This document shows, piece after piece, positions 32,867 to 44,974 of a DNA stretch of 64,000 bases. Source of the stretch: Neopestalotiopsis rosae. Taxonomy: Eukaryota; Ascomycota; Sordariomycetes; Amphisphaeriales; Sporocadaceae. The notes beneath the pieces are model-generated. The model worked only from the letters and a program-made list of their open reading frames with translations. It had not been told where the DNA came from and ran no database searches. The stretch is taken from the NCBI GenBank assembly GCA_023078685.1, contig JALGAS010000009.1, positions 1,674,001 to 1,738,000 on the forward strand, in the 5' to 3' direction. How positions within the stretch are numbered: position 1 is the first letter of the stretch; each line of letters begins with the position of its first letter. The position numbers and the translations under genes are program-made.

Positions 32867-33853
32867 AACTTCATGAATTTATGAAATCTGGTGTTTACTT
32901 TGGAGAAAATAAACACAGTCAGTTATCTTTCAGTGAACCTTTAAATAATTTGAAACTATATTCGTTCTAGAGTTCAGCCGTAGTTCATATCAGACCACTC
33001 CTGATAGAAAGTGGAAATTATATTAGCACCTGCAGCCTGACTGCATGCTCATGTAGTTAGTGGCGTGATTATTTCCAAACATGTGACAATTGTTTATGAC
33101 ATGGCGCTTTGGAGCAAATGCTAATCGAAGCCATTTCCCCAATCGCCTCCTCATTCTCAATTCAACATCACTACTATCGACAACTTAAATGGTGTTCAGG
33201 TTCTCTAGACTGGACTATGCCTGTGGAGGTTCTTCCCGCGTGATTGACATGTGCTTTGATCGACGTTATTTTAAGCATTGCACGATTAGGCAACGAGAAA
33301 TTAGGCTTTCAATGTAACACGGCACGTACCGAAAAACCAAAACGCTTAATGAGTCGCCATTTCCGTGATAGATCTACATGCCATGGCTGTAGGTATTCTG
33401 TACGGGTCACAAACCTGGCGTTGTGGTCTATTTCCTAGCGTAGAACATGTAGGAGACACCACTAGACATGCAGAAAGTACAAGGAATAGTGTAATCGAGC
33501 GAGTTCTTTTCTGATAAATTTACAAACTCGCACAGACTGAGAAAGGCGAGACTTAACTAACGCGTTCCTGATATCATGGGGAAGCTTCTTGAATGCTTTA
33601 CAGACAGCAATCTACAAGCTTTGCGCCTCTAGCGCGGCCTATAACTCATGTATATAATCAATTAGACGTGCCCGAAGCACGATCTTGTTTGCTAACTGCA
33701 TACACTACCATGTTGCCTTTGCTTTTCGCCCAAAATGACTTGGCGTAATGACACTCTCGACGGCACGTCACCATGTTGACATTGGCATTCGTAGTACTAG
33801 CGTAAGTTTTCTATTCGTCCGCCCAGGACCAGTTCCTTTGCTGATGTCATAGT
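32867..33853. other. intergenic, no supported gene
   Basis: AT-rich DNA with no recognised gene. It probably includes the promoter of the hydrolase at its left end. Confidence 0.4.
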
Positions 33854-33859
33854 TTGACT

Positions 33860-34040
33860 CGGATTTTCGTGTTGATGCTGCCAACACTGGCCATGGCGTT
33901 TTCTGAGACCTCAAGCACTTGCTCCAATACAAGCGCTTTCTACTTGGAGGATTTCGCAAAGCGTCTACCCATCATAGTGTCCAATTCGGTTGTTTCACAG
34001 CGTCAAGAACTTAGTGAAGATAACGAAAGTCTGAGACAGT
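33860..34040 (+). pseudogene. broken duplicate of the 35.7 kb small gene
   Basis: Nearly the same start as 35713-35900 (LAMAFSETSSTCSNTSAFYLEDFAKRLP), then RQELSEDNESLRQ and a premature TAG at about 34039, where the other copy continues with W. Similar sequence continues past the stop to ~34085. It was therefore a tandem duplicate before the intervening DNA arrived. Confidence 0.6.
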
Positions 34041-34210
34041 AGGTTACTGGTTTATCCAACTCTTGGACCACGATAAGCAGCATGTTAGTGGTGCCGGCGA
34101 CATCTTCATTCACTGAACTCGAATACTAATCTTAGCAGAAAGGCTACATTCCCACCCACCCAGTGCAGGCTAGCTAGGACAAAGCCTCTCACAACATAGC
34201 ATTATCTCCT

Positions 34211-34255
34211 TCTCGAAACTGTCCTTCTCGAAACTGTCCTTCTCGAAACTGTCCT
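34211..34255. repeat. 15-bp tandem repeat, 3 units
   Basis: Three perfect units of TCTCGAAACTGTCCT, with a partial unit before. On the minus strand they encode KDSFE repeats in one frame. Confidence 0.9.
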
Positions 34256-34315
34256 TCTGGAAAAGTGTCTGTGGGTGCTTCTCTGAGCCTGTGTTCAAGG
34301 ACAGTGGCATACGAG

Positions 34316-34850
34316 TCATGCAGGCCATTGTTCGTTTTGTATGTCGATGACACGGCGTCTCCTTGTGCCCGCATTCTTGCATGTCCGACATACTTTTCGC
34401 CTTGATTCTGACAGATATTTATTGCAATTTGCTCGATCTTGAAAACATTCCTGGCATTTCAATTTCGGCCGGCAATTTGGACACATCTTCGTGCCCTTGA
34501 TTCCGCTCTGGATCTTCGACAATTGCCGCCCTACTTCCTCATAACCTTCAAGATCTTTCCGCTTGTGTCGCCATGATCCTAGTGTCAAACATAACCCGAT
34601 TGCTTTATTTAGGCAACCTTAATCGCCACAACTGAGTTTCTTGATTGCATCTTCCAGAAGAAGTTCGGCTTGGCAAAAATCTCCACGGTCGTGGTACGAG
34701 GTGGCGAAAATCTTGATAGCAATGCCAAAGGCCATTGTCTTGATTGACCACACGGGGCTCTGTGAGAAACAGGATTCTGTAGATCCAAGAACATCGCGAG
34801 CTGATTCTTCGCCCCGGAGCCTCTACTCTGGCCCCCGTGAAACATCGAGT
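34316..34850 (-). pseudogene. TPR / cysteine-rich protein C-terminal relic
   Basis: One minus-strand frame reads EESARDVLGSTESCFSQSPV, then IFATSYHDRGDFCQAELLLE (TPR-like), then a TAA, then KDLEGYEEVGRQLSKIQSG and a Cys cluster CPNCRPKLKCQECFQDRANC ending NKYLSESRRKVCRTC. A TAG precedes the first part. Two stops in an otherwise coherent frame indicate a decayed TPR protein with a zinc-binding C-terminus. Family not certain. Confidence 0.45.
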
Positions 34851-34922
34851 CGAGAAAATGATGGATCGAGTAGAAAAGCCTCTCCTGAGGTCTATACCGC
34901 AGAAACACGGGTTGTGTTTGGA

Positions 34923-35216
34923 TAACAACATGCAGGCAATGACGAGTAAGGGCGGATTCTTCAGAGCTTTGAGCGCAGGCTCGTTGCTCTGCAGTGCACT
35001 GCTGATGACTTCAGATCGACTGATAGAAGTGAATGTCGAGGGCAACACCAGAAACCCGGCCAACAAGGACCAGCTCAATGCCGTACAAGCTGCCGCGTAG
35101 TACCATGGTACAGCCTGGTCGTTTTCGATGAGCATCTTGATGTACTGTGCCGATTTCTCCCGTTGGGCTCTTAGGCGTTCTGTTAGCCGTCGGCGAGAAT
35201 CTCTGCTGGAATTCAT
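34923..35216 (-). pseudogene. fungal membrane protein, truncated after 98 residues
   Basis: Starts MNSSRDSRRRLTERLRAQRE, then EKSAQYIKMLIENDQAVPWY, hydrophobic AAACTALSWSLLAGFLVLPS and ALKNPPLLVIACMLL. This resembles the N-terminal part of a conserved uncharacterised fungal membrane protein (from memory). At about 34923 the sequence changes to the unrelated TPR relic, so the remaining transmembrane region is missing. A ~95-bp piece of the same gene occurs at 58028-58125. Confidence 0.55.
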
Positions 35217-35730
35217 CGTAGTTGATTGATGTACGACAGGTCAGGAACGTTTCTGGGATGATAAGTTTCGGTATTATACTGGAATTGCCAAGAAGATTCG
35301 TATGTCCATAATACGATCACGACTGGGTGCATAGAGGACAATTCGTCCGGTTCTTTTCCGAGTCATTTCCGGCTCCAATGTACAATGGCCAAAAGCGAAG
35401 CTGGAGTTCATCAAATACGAAGCAGCGTGCACAGATCACTATAAAAGCATTCTTTTTTGACAGACTTCAGGAACTTATGGCCTCCGTTTAAGCTTCGCTC
35501 AGAAACAAGAAACTAGTATTCCCGCCTCGGTTTTGGATGTTACGTTCAAGCATATAAGATTACTCATGAGACCGGAATTGAGAGAGAAAAAAAGAAACGA
35601 AAGAAAACACGCAAAGACCCTGTCCAATCATTCTTGCTGCTCAATGTCCAGAATACCGAAAGGAAACACGCTTACAGCATCTCAGTTTAACTAACATGTT
35701 CACAGATACTGAGTGAGCCCAACACTGGCC

Positions 35731-36036
35731 ATGGCGTTTTCTGAGACCTCAAGCACTTGCTCCAATAAAAGCGCTTTCTACTTGGAGGATCTCGCGAAGC
35801 GTCTACCGACTAACGAATGCAACTCGGCTGTTTTACAGCATCAAAAAGAACTCAGTGACGAGAATAAGAGTCTAAGATGGCAGGTCGATGGATTAACCAA
35901 CTGCTGGACCTCGATAAGCATGCTGCTATCAAACATTAGTAGCGAGGCTAGCCATCTAAATAGAATACTGGATGAGGGAGAACTCGGTAGGGATCACGAG
36001 CGAAAGAAGTGGATGGCTAATTGTGCTCCATTTTAA
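35731..36036 (+). CDS. small hypothetical protein, 101 aa, with helical segment
   Basis: Frame from ATG at 35731 (MAFSETSSTCSNKSAFYLED) to TAA at 36036. The middle (HQKELSDENKSLRWQVDGL) is a heptad-like helix; the end is charged (GELGRDHERKKW). An upstream exon is possible, since an in-frame stretch continues to 35713. No family known. A broken duplicate sits at 33860-34040. Confidence 0.4.
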   Translation: MAFSETSSTCSNKSAFYLEDLAKRLPTNECNSAVLQHQKELSDENKSLRWQVDGLTNCWTSISMLLSNISSEASHLNRILDEGELGRDHERKKWMANCAPF

Positions 36037-37649
36037 ATTGGTAACTTGATTTTCGTATGCTTCCCTGCTGTATAACTAAATTGACGGTTTCCGTTCTATA
36101 GAGATTTCCCCAATGCCCAATTCATTAAATTTCTAAACATTAAGCATTATAAAAGTCATAATGGAGGAACGTACTATACTGCAATACGCGTAGGAAATGT
36201 AGGGAGAGGATCAATCTAAATTAGATCGAAAACAGACTAAGCTCGACCAACTTCTCTCCCTTGTGCGTATATGTGAAGTTATTGGGCCGTCGACTTTTAA
36301 TACAGCTAGCATAGTTACCTTGACTGCCAACCGCCACAGATCAATCAAGCCAACGTGATGGGGCATATTGACGTGCTCATGACGGTTGGCCACTTGCCCA
36401 GTGCTATGGGTATTGATTTATACATGAATGGTCACCGAGGTTCAGAACATAACCGTCAGCGCCTTGTGACGCCCATTATACCGGAGAAGTTCTATTGTGG
36501 TTACCTACTATTATCAGATCCTTGCTATCAGGCTCGTAATATGCTCAACAAGACGTCGGTCAGCTTAAATTTCTGGGTCAGTTGCCGAATGTGACGGAGT
36601 ATCCCATAGTTACTTAGATGACAGTACCGAATGCGTGGAGACGATTGTGTACTTTCTTAATTTTCGTATTTATGTCAACCCTTTTCGTCGTCCGACAGAG
36701 CATGGAACTGTCCAGGGCCCTTCCAAAATTGACCCAAATATACACATGTCACAATTTCCCTAGAACGAAGCAGAACAAGTTTAACTACGATATTACAGCT
36801 GCCACTACGATAAACAATGTGCTCTGAACCCTCGATATCCGACGTCACCACTAGCTTTTCGGATCCTGGTATCATAAAAGGAGCGCGACGCATTGCCAGC
36901 TGATAAATACAATTCGAGGGAGTAGGCAATGAACGCTTGGCATCAAAATGTGTCCTATAGCGGCGCCAGGAGTTGAGTTTGGATTCGCAGACTAGAGTTC
37001 TAGTGGGTCTACACCGCAAGCCATGTTGGTACAAATTTGACCTACTGGAATCAATTGCCTCGGAAAGTTGTTGTGTATATGAGCAAACCGGCGATAAGCA
37101 GTATGTCGCAAACCAGCCCAGTAAATATTGGAATTACACAATGAGAGCGAATTCCAGCTCCCAAGTCCCGGTCATTCGTCGAAGTTGACCTAGGAACGAA
37201 TGCGGTCTATTCGTACTGTCCGTGCTGGATGACTTCAGTGGATGGCGCGGAGTCTATTTTGGATCATGAGCAGTATCATGAGCCAGGTCTAGCTCCAAAT
37301 CCAACCTCATGAGATACTATACCATGTATCTCATCATCTACGCCTTATGGAACTTTTGAAGCCTCTACAGACATATATTTACAGTAACATTCACTTATGA
37401 CTCGACTTCTATCAAGCGTGCTCACTCGCTTCTGTGTGGGACCGCAGTTCGGGTGTTTATTGTAATGGTCCATAAGGACACCAACCGCTCGACGAAGGAT
37501 CAGAACATGGAATTACAGAGACGGTCTCTCATGTGGAGCCCAAGATCTGCCTGGTTCAGGTCTGGAACTGAGCTGGAATTATAATTGCAACCGCTTGATT
37601 TTCCTCATCTGAAGGGCCGGCAAGATATCGCATTGGTTATCGCTTAGCT
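36037..37649. other. intergenic, no supported gene
   Basis: Mostly AT-rich. Short frames (36355-36594, 36675-37034) show no domain. Confidence 0.4.
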
Positions 37650-37800
37650 TGTTTAATTACGTAGAGGTTCTTCAGCTGATGCTGAGAGTGTCTTGGAGGC
37701 ATAGATCCGTCTACTATCGTTGCTTGTGTTGCTTCCTCGTTGCGATATCAAAAAGAAGCTGGATTATGAGGTCACGGTACACAACGTTCCTAAGTCGTCG
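37650..37800 (-). repeat. dispersed repeat family C, partial copy
   Basis: Matches, inverted, the constant end of family C (ACTCTCAGCATCAGCTGAAG compared with ACTTCCAGCACCGGCTGAAG at 13.83 kb). The tandem-unit part is absent. Confidence 0.5.
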
Positions 37801-39734
37801 CGTCTCGTCGCTTCTTCATCAGATGCACAGTGCGGCTTTGTCCGGCTCGATGACGAGATGTCTCTAACAAATAACCCAGGTCACCTTGGTGGTCATTAGA
37901 AGAGTCTTGTTGGTTGAAATAATATGCTAGACCAGTGGCGAGCGTGTACCTCGTACTGTCGTAAATTTGGTGGCTCTTCCACCATTATCGCATTCCAAAG
38001 CGGGCGCATCGAGTTTGATCAAGACCTACTGGATCTGAGCCGACAGCAGATCCAGGTTTCAGTCGAGGTTGGAATGAGTTTACGCTCAGCGTTGTCAGAA
38101 GATGTTGACAAGAATCGGAACAATAATACTCGAAAGGAAGTGGCGTGGTCCTTGGGGTAAGCCTCTGACCGTCCATAGATCGGAGTAGTGCTGTTATCTA
38201 GGTATGATTTGTGTAGTAGCACGGCATACAACACGCATGTATGTTTACTATAAGTGCCGCTTTCATGCGTAAGACATCCACCTACATGTCGAAGCACGCA
38301 ATACACCGCTGCTAGCTTCCGGGAGGGGGGATGGCACTTGATCAGATAGATACTGTGCAATGACTGTATAAAGAGTCTTGGCTTTTGGATGGTGAGGCGA
38401 AACGTCGTCTTTCAACCCTCGCTGACATACTGTAGTAAAAGCAGTACCTTAAAACAGCCATTTATTGGAGAGTAGGTAGCTAAGCCGCTACATAAGTGCG
38501 GAGTACCTACCTTGATAGCAACATGATACGTGTATCTCTGCAAAGGTGGTGTGATAGATAGCGGAAACAAAGCGGCCGGTTCCCTGTTCTGTGCTTGCCC
38601 GATAGACCCATTGATCGGGAAGGCAATTTCTTCAAGGGGGGGGGGAGGGGAGAGGCAATGAAGAACGCGAGGATCACAGCTTCTGCGAAAACACTCGCTA
38701 ATAACCAGTTATGGAAGCCCCTTGTCACCCATTTCTCAATTTCTCATGCGAATCATCATCCTCAATGCGTGGGTGTCCAGAATGAACACGACACGTCGAA
38801 TCGTTTCATAGCCATCCAGATCCTCGGACAGCGTCGATGACAATCCTGTCAATGTACCAGGACGAGTCCAAATGACTGTGCACTGGGCTTTGATTCAAAT
38901 CCCGAGCCGGGAAGCATACTTCCCGGCACCTACAAGTCGTGTGCATACTGCCGCACACAGGCCCTGGGCTGGAAGGCGTGGGGCCGTAAGCTCCGGAGCT
39001 GCTCCGGGTTCGGCGACCCCCAAAATGGGCGCGGAAAAAAGGTAAAAGAAACAGTGAACATTGCTAGAGAAGTCTATTTGTTTCCGATTGGGGCACATCG
39101 CGCCGTTGCGGCTGAGATTTGTTAGTTAGACGGATGGAGAAGAGGACAAACTTCAGACCTAGGAGGTCTAGGCCCCTCCAAAGCAAGTAGAGCGCGCTAA
39201 CACGGTATGCAGAGTACGCTAATGCACAGATGCTCTAGAATAAAATCTGGCTGTTAAGTATTGGTTCTGGCGGTCCATTACCTCCGGGCTGTGTTTGTAC
39301 GTTATGTTTTATGTTTAACTATGACCAAAAAGTACCGTTGGCTTGGTAAAAAGTGATTGGCTTCTGCAGGAGCAGTAACGTTTTCTGCTCATCCCTGTCA
39401 ATCGCTCCCCATTACTGTGTACAATCACTTACGATGATTTACAGGTTAGGCGCATCGCGTCATGGGTTCGTAGTAACTGATGTGCTTGAAACTACTGTCG
39501 ATCCATGGTCGGCACTGAATTTAGCCTTTTCCACAGTGAAGGTGCCACAGAGAACGGGCATTCGAGTCTCAGCCTGGCCATTGATGCCGCCAGAATCAGA
39601 AAGGCTAGCCGGGAGTTCCCATATAGAAACTGCTGCACATGTGTGAGTCTTCAACCGATATAATTCTTTGTCAAAGTGATTTCAACGTGTATGATCGATA
39701 TGATGTGGTAGATGTATTTGTTCCACTTCATTCG
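37801..39734. other. intergenic, no supported gene
   Basis: Includes a frame at 37924-38160 with protein-like text (LLDLSRQQIQVSVEVGMSL) that I cannot assign, a G-run at 38635-38650 and a GC-rich island at 38890-39030 containing a hairpin. Confidence 0.4.
38906..38927. other. perfect 9-bp hairpin in a GC-rich island
   Basis: GCCGGGAAG, loop CATA, CTTCCCGGC. It lies in a ~140-bp GC-rich patch inside AT-rich DNA. It could be part of a structured RNA or a transposon end; neither is supported further. Confidence 0.6.
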
Positions 39735-39990
39735 ACAGAGATGTGGCGTGAGTCAAGGTCTTCAGCCAATGCTGGAAGTGTCACGGAGGCACCGGGTCCG
39801 TCCACCATCGTTACTTGTGTCAATTTCTCGTAGCGATGTTATGTCCCAGTGCACTAAAGCTAAGAAATCAGGGGAGCTCTACGACATACACACAATTCCG
39901 AGCAGAACCCTTGTCGTCTGTAGGATAGAAGAATATCCCAAAAGGGTAGTAAGAGTATGCTAGCTTAGGAGAATATCCTTACTCACACAG
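39735..39990 (-). repeat. dispersed repeat family C, inverted copy
   Basis: In reverse order to 13575-13850: constant end (CCAATGCTGGAAGTGTCACG), core, AACCCTTGTCGTCTGTAGGA, then degenerate tandem units (GAAGAATATCCCAAAAGGGT). Confidence 0.7.
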
Positions 39991-42382
39991 AAGGAGATCC
40001 TAACAAAGAAGACGATCCAAGGCATAGTCATATTACAAGATGGTTCTAGGATCTGAATTTATGAAGATGCACCTTCGTCAGAATTCGCCCCAACCCTAAT
40101 CACGTAGATGTCGCACAGCTGATACCCGGCTGATCCAAGGGCTCGGCAGGAAACATCTTCTGCCAGAATAGACGAGCCCTTGGGCAGCTTCACCTCACAA
40201 TGCTTCTTTCACGTATTACCTAACCACGCCTGTACCTACAACCGTATCAAATGGGAATTCCTCCAAGCAAACCACGGAGATAATGGTTTTACGCTTGGCG
40301 CAGTACTGAATTTGGTCTGGTATCAATTTTGATCTCTTCGACTAATTAAACACTAGCACTTTTATAGCTTAAAATGGCAGTTTTGTTAGTTAATAGATAT
40401 ATATAAAAAATGGGGAAGATAAAGAGTGCGCAGAAGGGAATGCCTTAGGGCGCTATTATTGTTTTAAGGTATTAACCCAGTAAGCTCACCCTAGCTATAG
40501 CTGCCAATACCACAAGGCTAAAATTAAGTCTAATACAAAAGCCCGCGAGAAAGGTACAGTATTGGAGATGAACATCACAGATAGAAGGAATCGAAATAGT
40601 TATTCCTTTATTATTTCATTCGAGACAAGGTTCCCCTACGATTATACTACCCTTTCCTATAATGGTAATAGAAAACCTTAGTACCCTATGTGCTGACGAC
40701 TTGTTGAGATTGAGCACGATACGGTCCAAAACAACCAGCCAATTGGGCAAGTTGCTTGGAATGTACTCCCAACAGAGGAGAATAGGTCCAAAGACGTTGG
40801 ATCAGGGCCTACCCTGGTCTGTTAAAAAGATGCCGAGGGGCGCGAAGCCTGGGGGAGACTAGCTAGCTATGTCATGCGCACTGCGGATGGGGTGGTGTGG
40901 ACTCGTAGGGGATTTATCCCGTGGCCAACCCGCTCCACGATGCGCAAGTGGGCTAGGTGGTATTATAATCCAAGCAGTAGGACGGCAAGTCAGCGGTGGC
41001 CGGGTGGGTAGGAAGTGTTCAAGAAAGATTTCCCTGCTTGTCTTGGTAATGCGACCGCTGTCCGTCATTCAAGTAGCAGTCAAATGTTGCAGGAAGCGTT
41101 CTTCCGCAGCTACGGACTCCGAAATGCTTTAGCCCAACCTTAAGATGTTCAGAAAGAATCCTTTTGTATAAGATTAGACTATAATATGAACTGACGGAAG
41201 CAGGGAAGCACAACTACTCCTCGCCAAGCGGCCTGGTGTTGGGATCTCCGGCCAAGAAGCCAAGCAGTGTTGCAGTAATCAAGTAGGAATAAACAAGCAC
41301 TGCCAAATAAATTCTTACATAGCTTTGCTGTGTAACTCAGAAGTAAGCCTTATAAGTGTTGCATCATGACTCGGCACTCGCAGCCGGGGCTTGAGGACAT
41401 TTCAGACAGCGGTCAGTGATGCTGTATACAATCGTACACCAACAACGCGATCCCATGGGGGAGCTACAGAGTACGTAGTCAAGCGCACACATCATGAGTA
41501 ATGGTCTTTGTCCAGCTCCAAGAGCAGGACATCTTGCCACGCGGTCTTCGATGCAAGTCGGCTATACCGCAGTCCTCCAAGACGTCTAGTATCAATACTG
41601 GAGTATGTTTTCCTGAACACACGTGTCAGGCATATATACCAGGTGTATGACATAAATATTTCGTACTTGGCAGTGAGCATGACAGCACAACCATAAGTTA
41701 CATTGACCACATTCTCAACTTTTTGTGTTCGCGTCGATCGATGATTCTAATTCTGCTTTGCATTCCGGCACATCGCATCATTCACCCTGTCGCCCACATC
41801 TCGTATTAAAGCAAACACAGAACTCCTAGCGTACAGAAGGTGTAAATCCTCGCAGGACTTGCTGTCATGTCAGACCATCCTTCCCGCTCCAGCGGATGTG
41901 CCGTCCAGATGCAAGCCCAACGGCGGACTCGGGATCAAGAATTGATGGACGTAAATAACGTGGTCACCACCAAGTAGTACTGGCACGGCCTCTTGGCAAG
42001 CCTAGGGGCATTTTTAAAATTTTAGCGGTGACAGCACCAATGCTCAGCGCGCATCAAGCTACAGCAATACCTAGTCTGTAGACCGCTAGGCAGTGCGGAG
42101 GCCTTCTGCTCACGTTTTATCTCAATGGGGCGTGTCCTTCTATCCCAGCCACTGGAACCTTATTTGTATTCTCTTTCACTCTTTTTGGGATACCATGTTT
42201 TCTGGCCCTCGAGACCATGCTTCGACTTGTTGTGGCCTCCAAATCGCACACAGCGACAGCGCTACCACGCCTCGCGTTGTTATCAGCATCGTAAAGAAGG
42301 AATAAGAAGGGGAAAAGATCGAGAGAGCGGCTGATCGGGGCAGCGCCGACGACCAGAGATAGCCTACTCCGAGGCCGACAGT
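39991..42382. other. intergenic, partly AT-rich
   Basis: 40370-40660 is very AT-rich, as in old repeat relics; 40860-41010 is more GC-rich with overlapping frames on both strands but no domain. The last ~250 bp likely contain the promoter of the next gene (pyrimidine-rich near 42160-42185). Confidence 0.4.
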
Positions 42383-43432
42383 ATGGTAGTGGAAGTAGGC
42401 AAGCAGATTCCCGCTAATGATAGCGAATCGGTTACGAGCATCAGACTATCGATTCCGATCCTCGTCTTTGGAAGCATCGCCCTCTATAATGTTTTGGAGC
42501 TCAACTACATGGTATTGGAGACTTTCAGGAGGAGGAAAGGTCTTTACTTTTGGAGTCTCATTGTGGCGGCGTGGGGCATCGCAGCCAACACAATCGGATA
42601 TCTACTGGAACATCTCCGCTTGATTTCCAATGCCGCTCTGTACTCGGCCCTCATATGCATTGGATGGGTGTGTATGGTAACAGGGCAGTCCGTTGTTCTC
42701 TACTCGAGGTTGCACCTTGTTTTATCCGATGACAGGATACACCGGGCTGTCCTTTACATGATCATATTTGACGCCATCGCAATGCACGTTCCCGTCATTG
42801 TACTCGTCTTTGGATCCAACTCCAACGATTCCGGGCCATTCTTCAAACCCTACTCCATATTCGAGAAGATCCAATTGACCGTCTTCTTTATTCAGGAGTG
42901 TATCATCTCAGGGTTGTATGTATGGGAGACTATCAAGCTATTGCGCGTCACACGGGACATTCGCGGCAAACGAGATGCCCGCCGCGTTCTCAGTCATCTC
43001 ATATTTGTCAACATTGTCGTCATCATCTTGGACATTAGCGTGCTGGCGCTGGAGTTTTCCGACTATTGCGATCTCCAGACTGGATACAAGCCATTGGTGT
43101 ACAGTATCAAGCTCAAGATGGAACTTAGCATCCTGAACCGCCTGGTTGAGTTGACTCGTACATCGCCGCAGGGGAGTTTCTCATTCTCCAACAGCAACAG
43201 CAACGGCAACGGCCATGGTGACGGCAACGGCCATGGTGCCAGCACCATGAACCCAGACTCTACCATGTCGGATATCTTTCAAACCAGCCATCAGAGGCGA
43301 CCGAGGACGGACCTAGAGAGTCAAACCAAAAACAGCATGGCATTTCTACGGAGTAATTCGTCGCACAGGATAGCTACTCACAGCTCAAAGGTCCTGCGAG
43401 ATACAGAGTTCACGGCGGAATCGCCAGTATGA
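42383..43432 (+). CDS. seven-transmembrane fungal protein (DUF7703-type)
   Basis: Single exon, 349 residues, ATG at 42383. About seven hydrophobic segments are visible between residues ~20 and ~245: IPILVFGSIALYNVLEL, FWSLIVAAWGIAANTIGYLL, ALICIGWVCMVTGQSVVLYS, VLYMIIFDAIAMHVPVIVLV, QLTVFFIQECIISGLYVW, LIFVNIVVIILDISVLALEF. A conserved GQSVVLYSRLHLV loop and YSIKLKMELSILNRLVEL end the core. The tail is cytosolic, low complexity (repeated NGNGHGDGNGHG) and Ser-rich. Family knowledge: plasma-membrane 7-TM proteins of unknown function in Pezizomycotina, named DUF7703 from memory. Intact. Confidence 0.8.
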   Translation: MVVEVGKQIPANDSESVTSIRLSIPILVFGSIALYNVLELNYMVLETFRRRKGLYFWSLIVAAWGIAANTIGYLLEHLRLISNAALYSALICIGWVCMVTGQSVVLYSRLHLVLSDDRIHRAVLYMIIFDAIAMHVPVIVLVFGSNSNDSGPFFKPYSIFEKIQLTVFFIQECIISGLYVWETIKLLRVTRDIRGKRDARRVLSHLIFVNIVVIILDISVLALEFSDYCDLQTGYKPLVYSIKLKMELSILNRLVELTRTSPQGSFSFSNSNSNGNGHGDGNGHGASTMNPDSTMSDIFQTSHQRRPRTDLESQTKNSMAFLRSNSSHRIATHSSKVLRDTEFTAESPV

Positions 43433-44121
43433 AGAGAAAGAATAGATCGAAGTCATCTTGCGGATGGACCGTCTAATTGTTCCGTGTCGAGCGCACCTGA
43501 CATCCCATCAAGAGGTTCCATGGCATTTGTATACCAATATTTCGCTGTGACAGCCTAGTTCTTATCTGCGACAATAAACAAGTCATTTCAACAACACCAG
43601 GCTGTAGAGAATTTAGACCTTGGTTAGTGACTCTCGAATAGCCGTACTTGTTCTGAAAGCTGGTTTCGCCCCATTATTTAGGATACAGGCTGACCAGCCA
43701 TAAATAAGTCAATTTCATAAGCTTGTTGAACTATCTCGACCGCACAAAAGGGCAGTTGCGGTGCCTCGAGGCCAAAGAGAGACTCTGGTAAGCATGGTTC
43801 TTGGCAGATCTTACGAGTACTGACTCAGCTCATACGCCGTTATAATGCTGCCATGGACTTCAGGCAACCATGAAGTACGATTTTATCATGAAATCGTGTA
43901 ACAAGTGCGACTATACCTGACACTTCCATGTGACAAATTCAAATCACTAATCAAATGGCCCGGTCAATCACTTGGCAGGGAAAATTCCCACGTCGCACGG
44001 GTAAGATACATAGTATTACTACGTTTGATGCAATACATCGTTGCATGGGTGACTATGATTAATGATCAGGCTGTCAGCTGTCTGTTTAGAAAGAGGACAT
44101 AGTATTGTATAACATTTTATC
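43433..44121. other. intergenic, no supported gene
   Basis: Nothing recognised. Confidence 0.4.
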
Positions 44122-44629
44122 ATGATGAACAGCAGCAAAGATGCAGAACGACACGACGGCAAGGATGGCCACACCGTTGTGCAAAGTGCGATTCACCCGG
44201 GTGACAGCGTGTCACGGCTTCGCTGGAAGATCGTGTTGTTCGGAAATCTGATCCTATCGGCCACCGGTGGTGCGCCTAGCTTCCCTCCTCATCATCTAAA
44301 CCCATTGTTCCTGTAGCCTGATCATGTCTCCAGGTTACGACACCAGCAATGCTGCCAACGTGCAAGTTTCTATCCATCAGTCATTCGGACAAATCGAGCT
44401 CCTTCCCTGGGTAGGATTATCCTACTCTCTGACCGGCATTGCAGTGACCCCCCTCATAAGGACCCTGATACCGTTCTGCAATATGAAGTGGATGGTGCAG
44501 TCAATTTTAGACGCTTTCCAGTCCGCTGAAAGGTTATACGTAGCCAGTGGTCCCGCCAGTGCCGACGACATGCAACACAGCGCTTCCAGTCGCTCACCCT
44601 TGTCGTTCTCTAGGCAACGAATTCCCTAG
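44122..44629 (+). pseudogene. MFS transporter N-terminal remnant
   Basis: Exon 1 from 44122 ends at LRWKIVLFGNLILSATG; a 67-bp intron (44267-44333) joins to YDTSNAANVQVSIHQSFGQI, then LLPWVGLSYSLTGIAVTPLI and FCNMKWM. This is transmembrane helices 1-3 of a drug:H+ antiporter-type MFS protein. The frame then loses similarity and stops at 44629, so over three quarters of a normal transporter is missing. Confidence 0.6.
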
Positions 44630-44974
44630 GCCAACAATCAATCATAACTGGATTTCGCTATTCCCACATTTCAGCCTCTTTCGAAGATGGAGAAGAAAAA
44701 ATCGATCCGGCAGATGCACAAACTGAGTACAACTCCAACTGCTCTTGATCAACGATGTAATCTTGGTTATGCACCCTTGAAAGAGAGCAAACACGTATAG
44801 ACAATCAGATGTTATTGGCTGTAGCCACGGCTTTCCAGGCGTAGACCGTGGAGTCTATGGTGCTTGTCCCCTGGGGTCAATCAAGAATGCCAGCTATTCA
44901 TATGATACAGTAGTGGATCTGCTATATGTGTGGCTCAGAAGAGGCAGTTCGATATTGAAAAAATGCTATTGAGA

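Noticed and set aside
38880..38910. tRNA T-arm-like string near 38895 (GATTCAAATCCC)
   Set aside because: No matching D-arm, anticodon arm or acceptor pairing could be built on either strand.
40662..41132. Possible transposase or LINE coding at 40.6-41.1 kb
   Set aside because: Overlapping frames on both strands without any catalytic motif; only described as intergenic.
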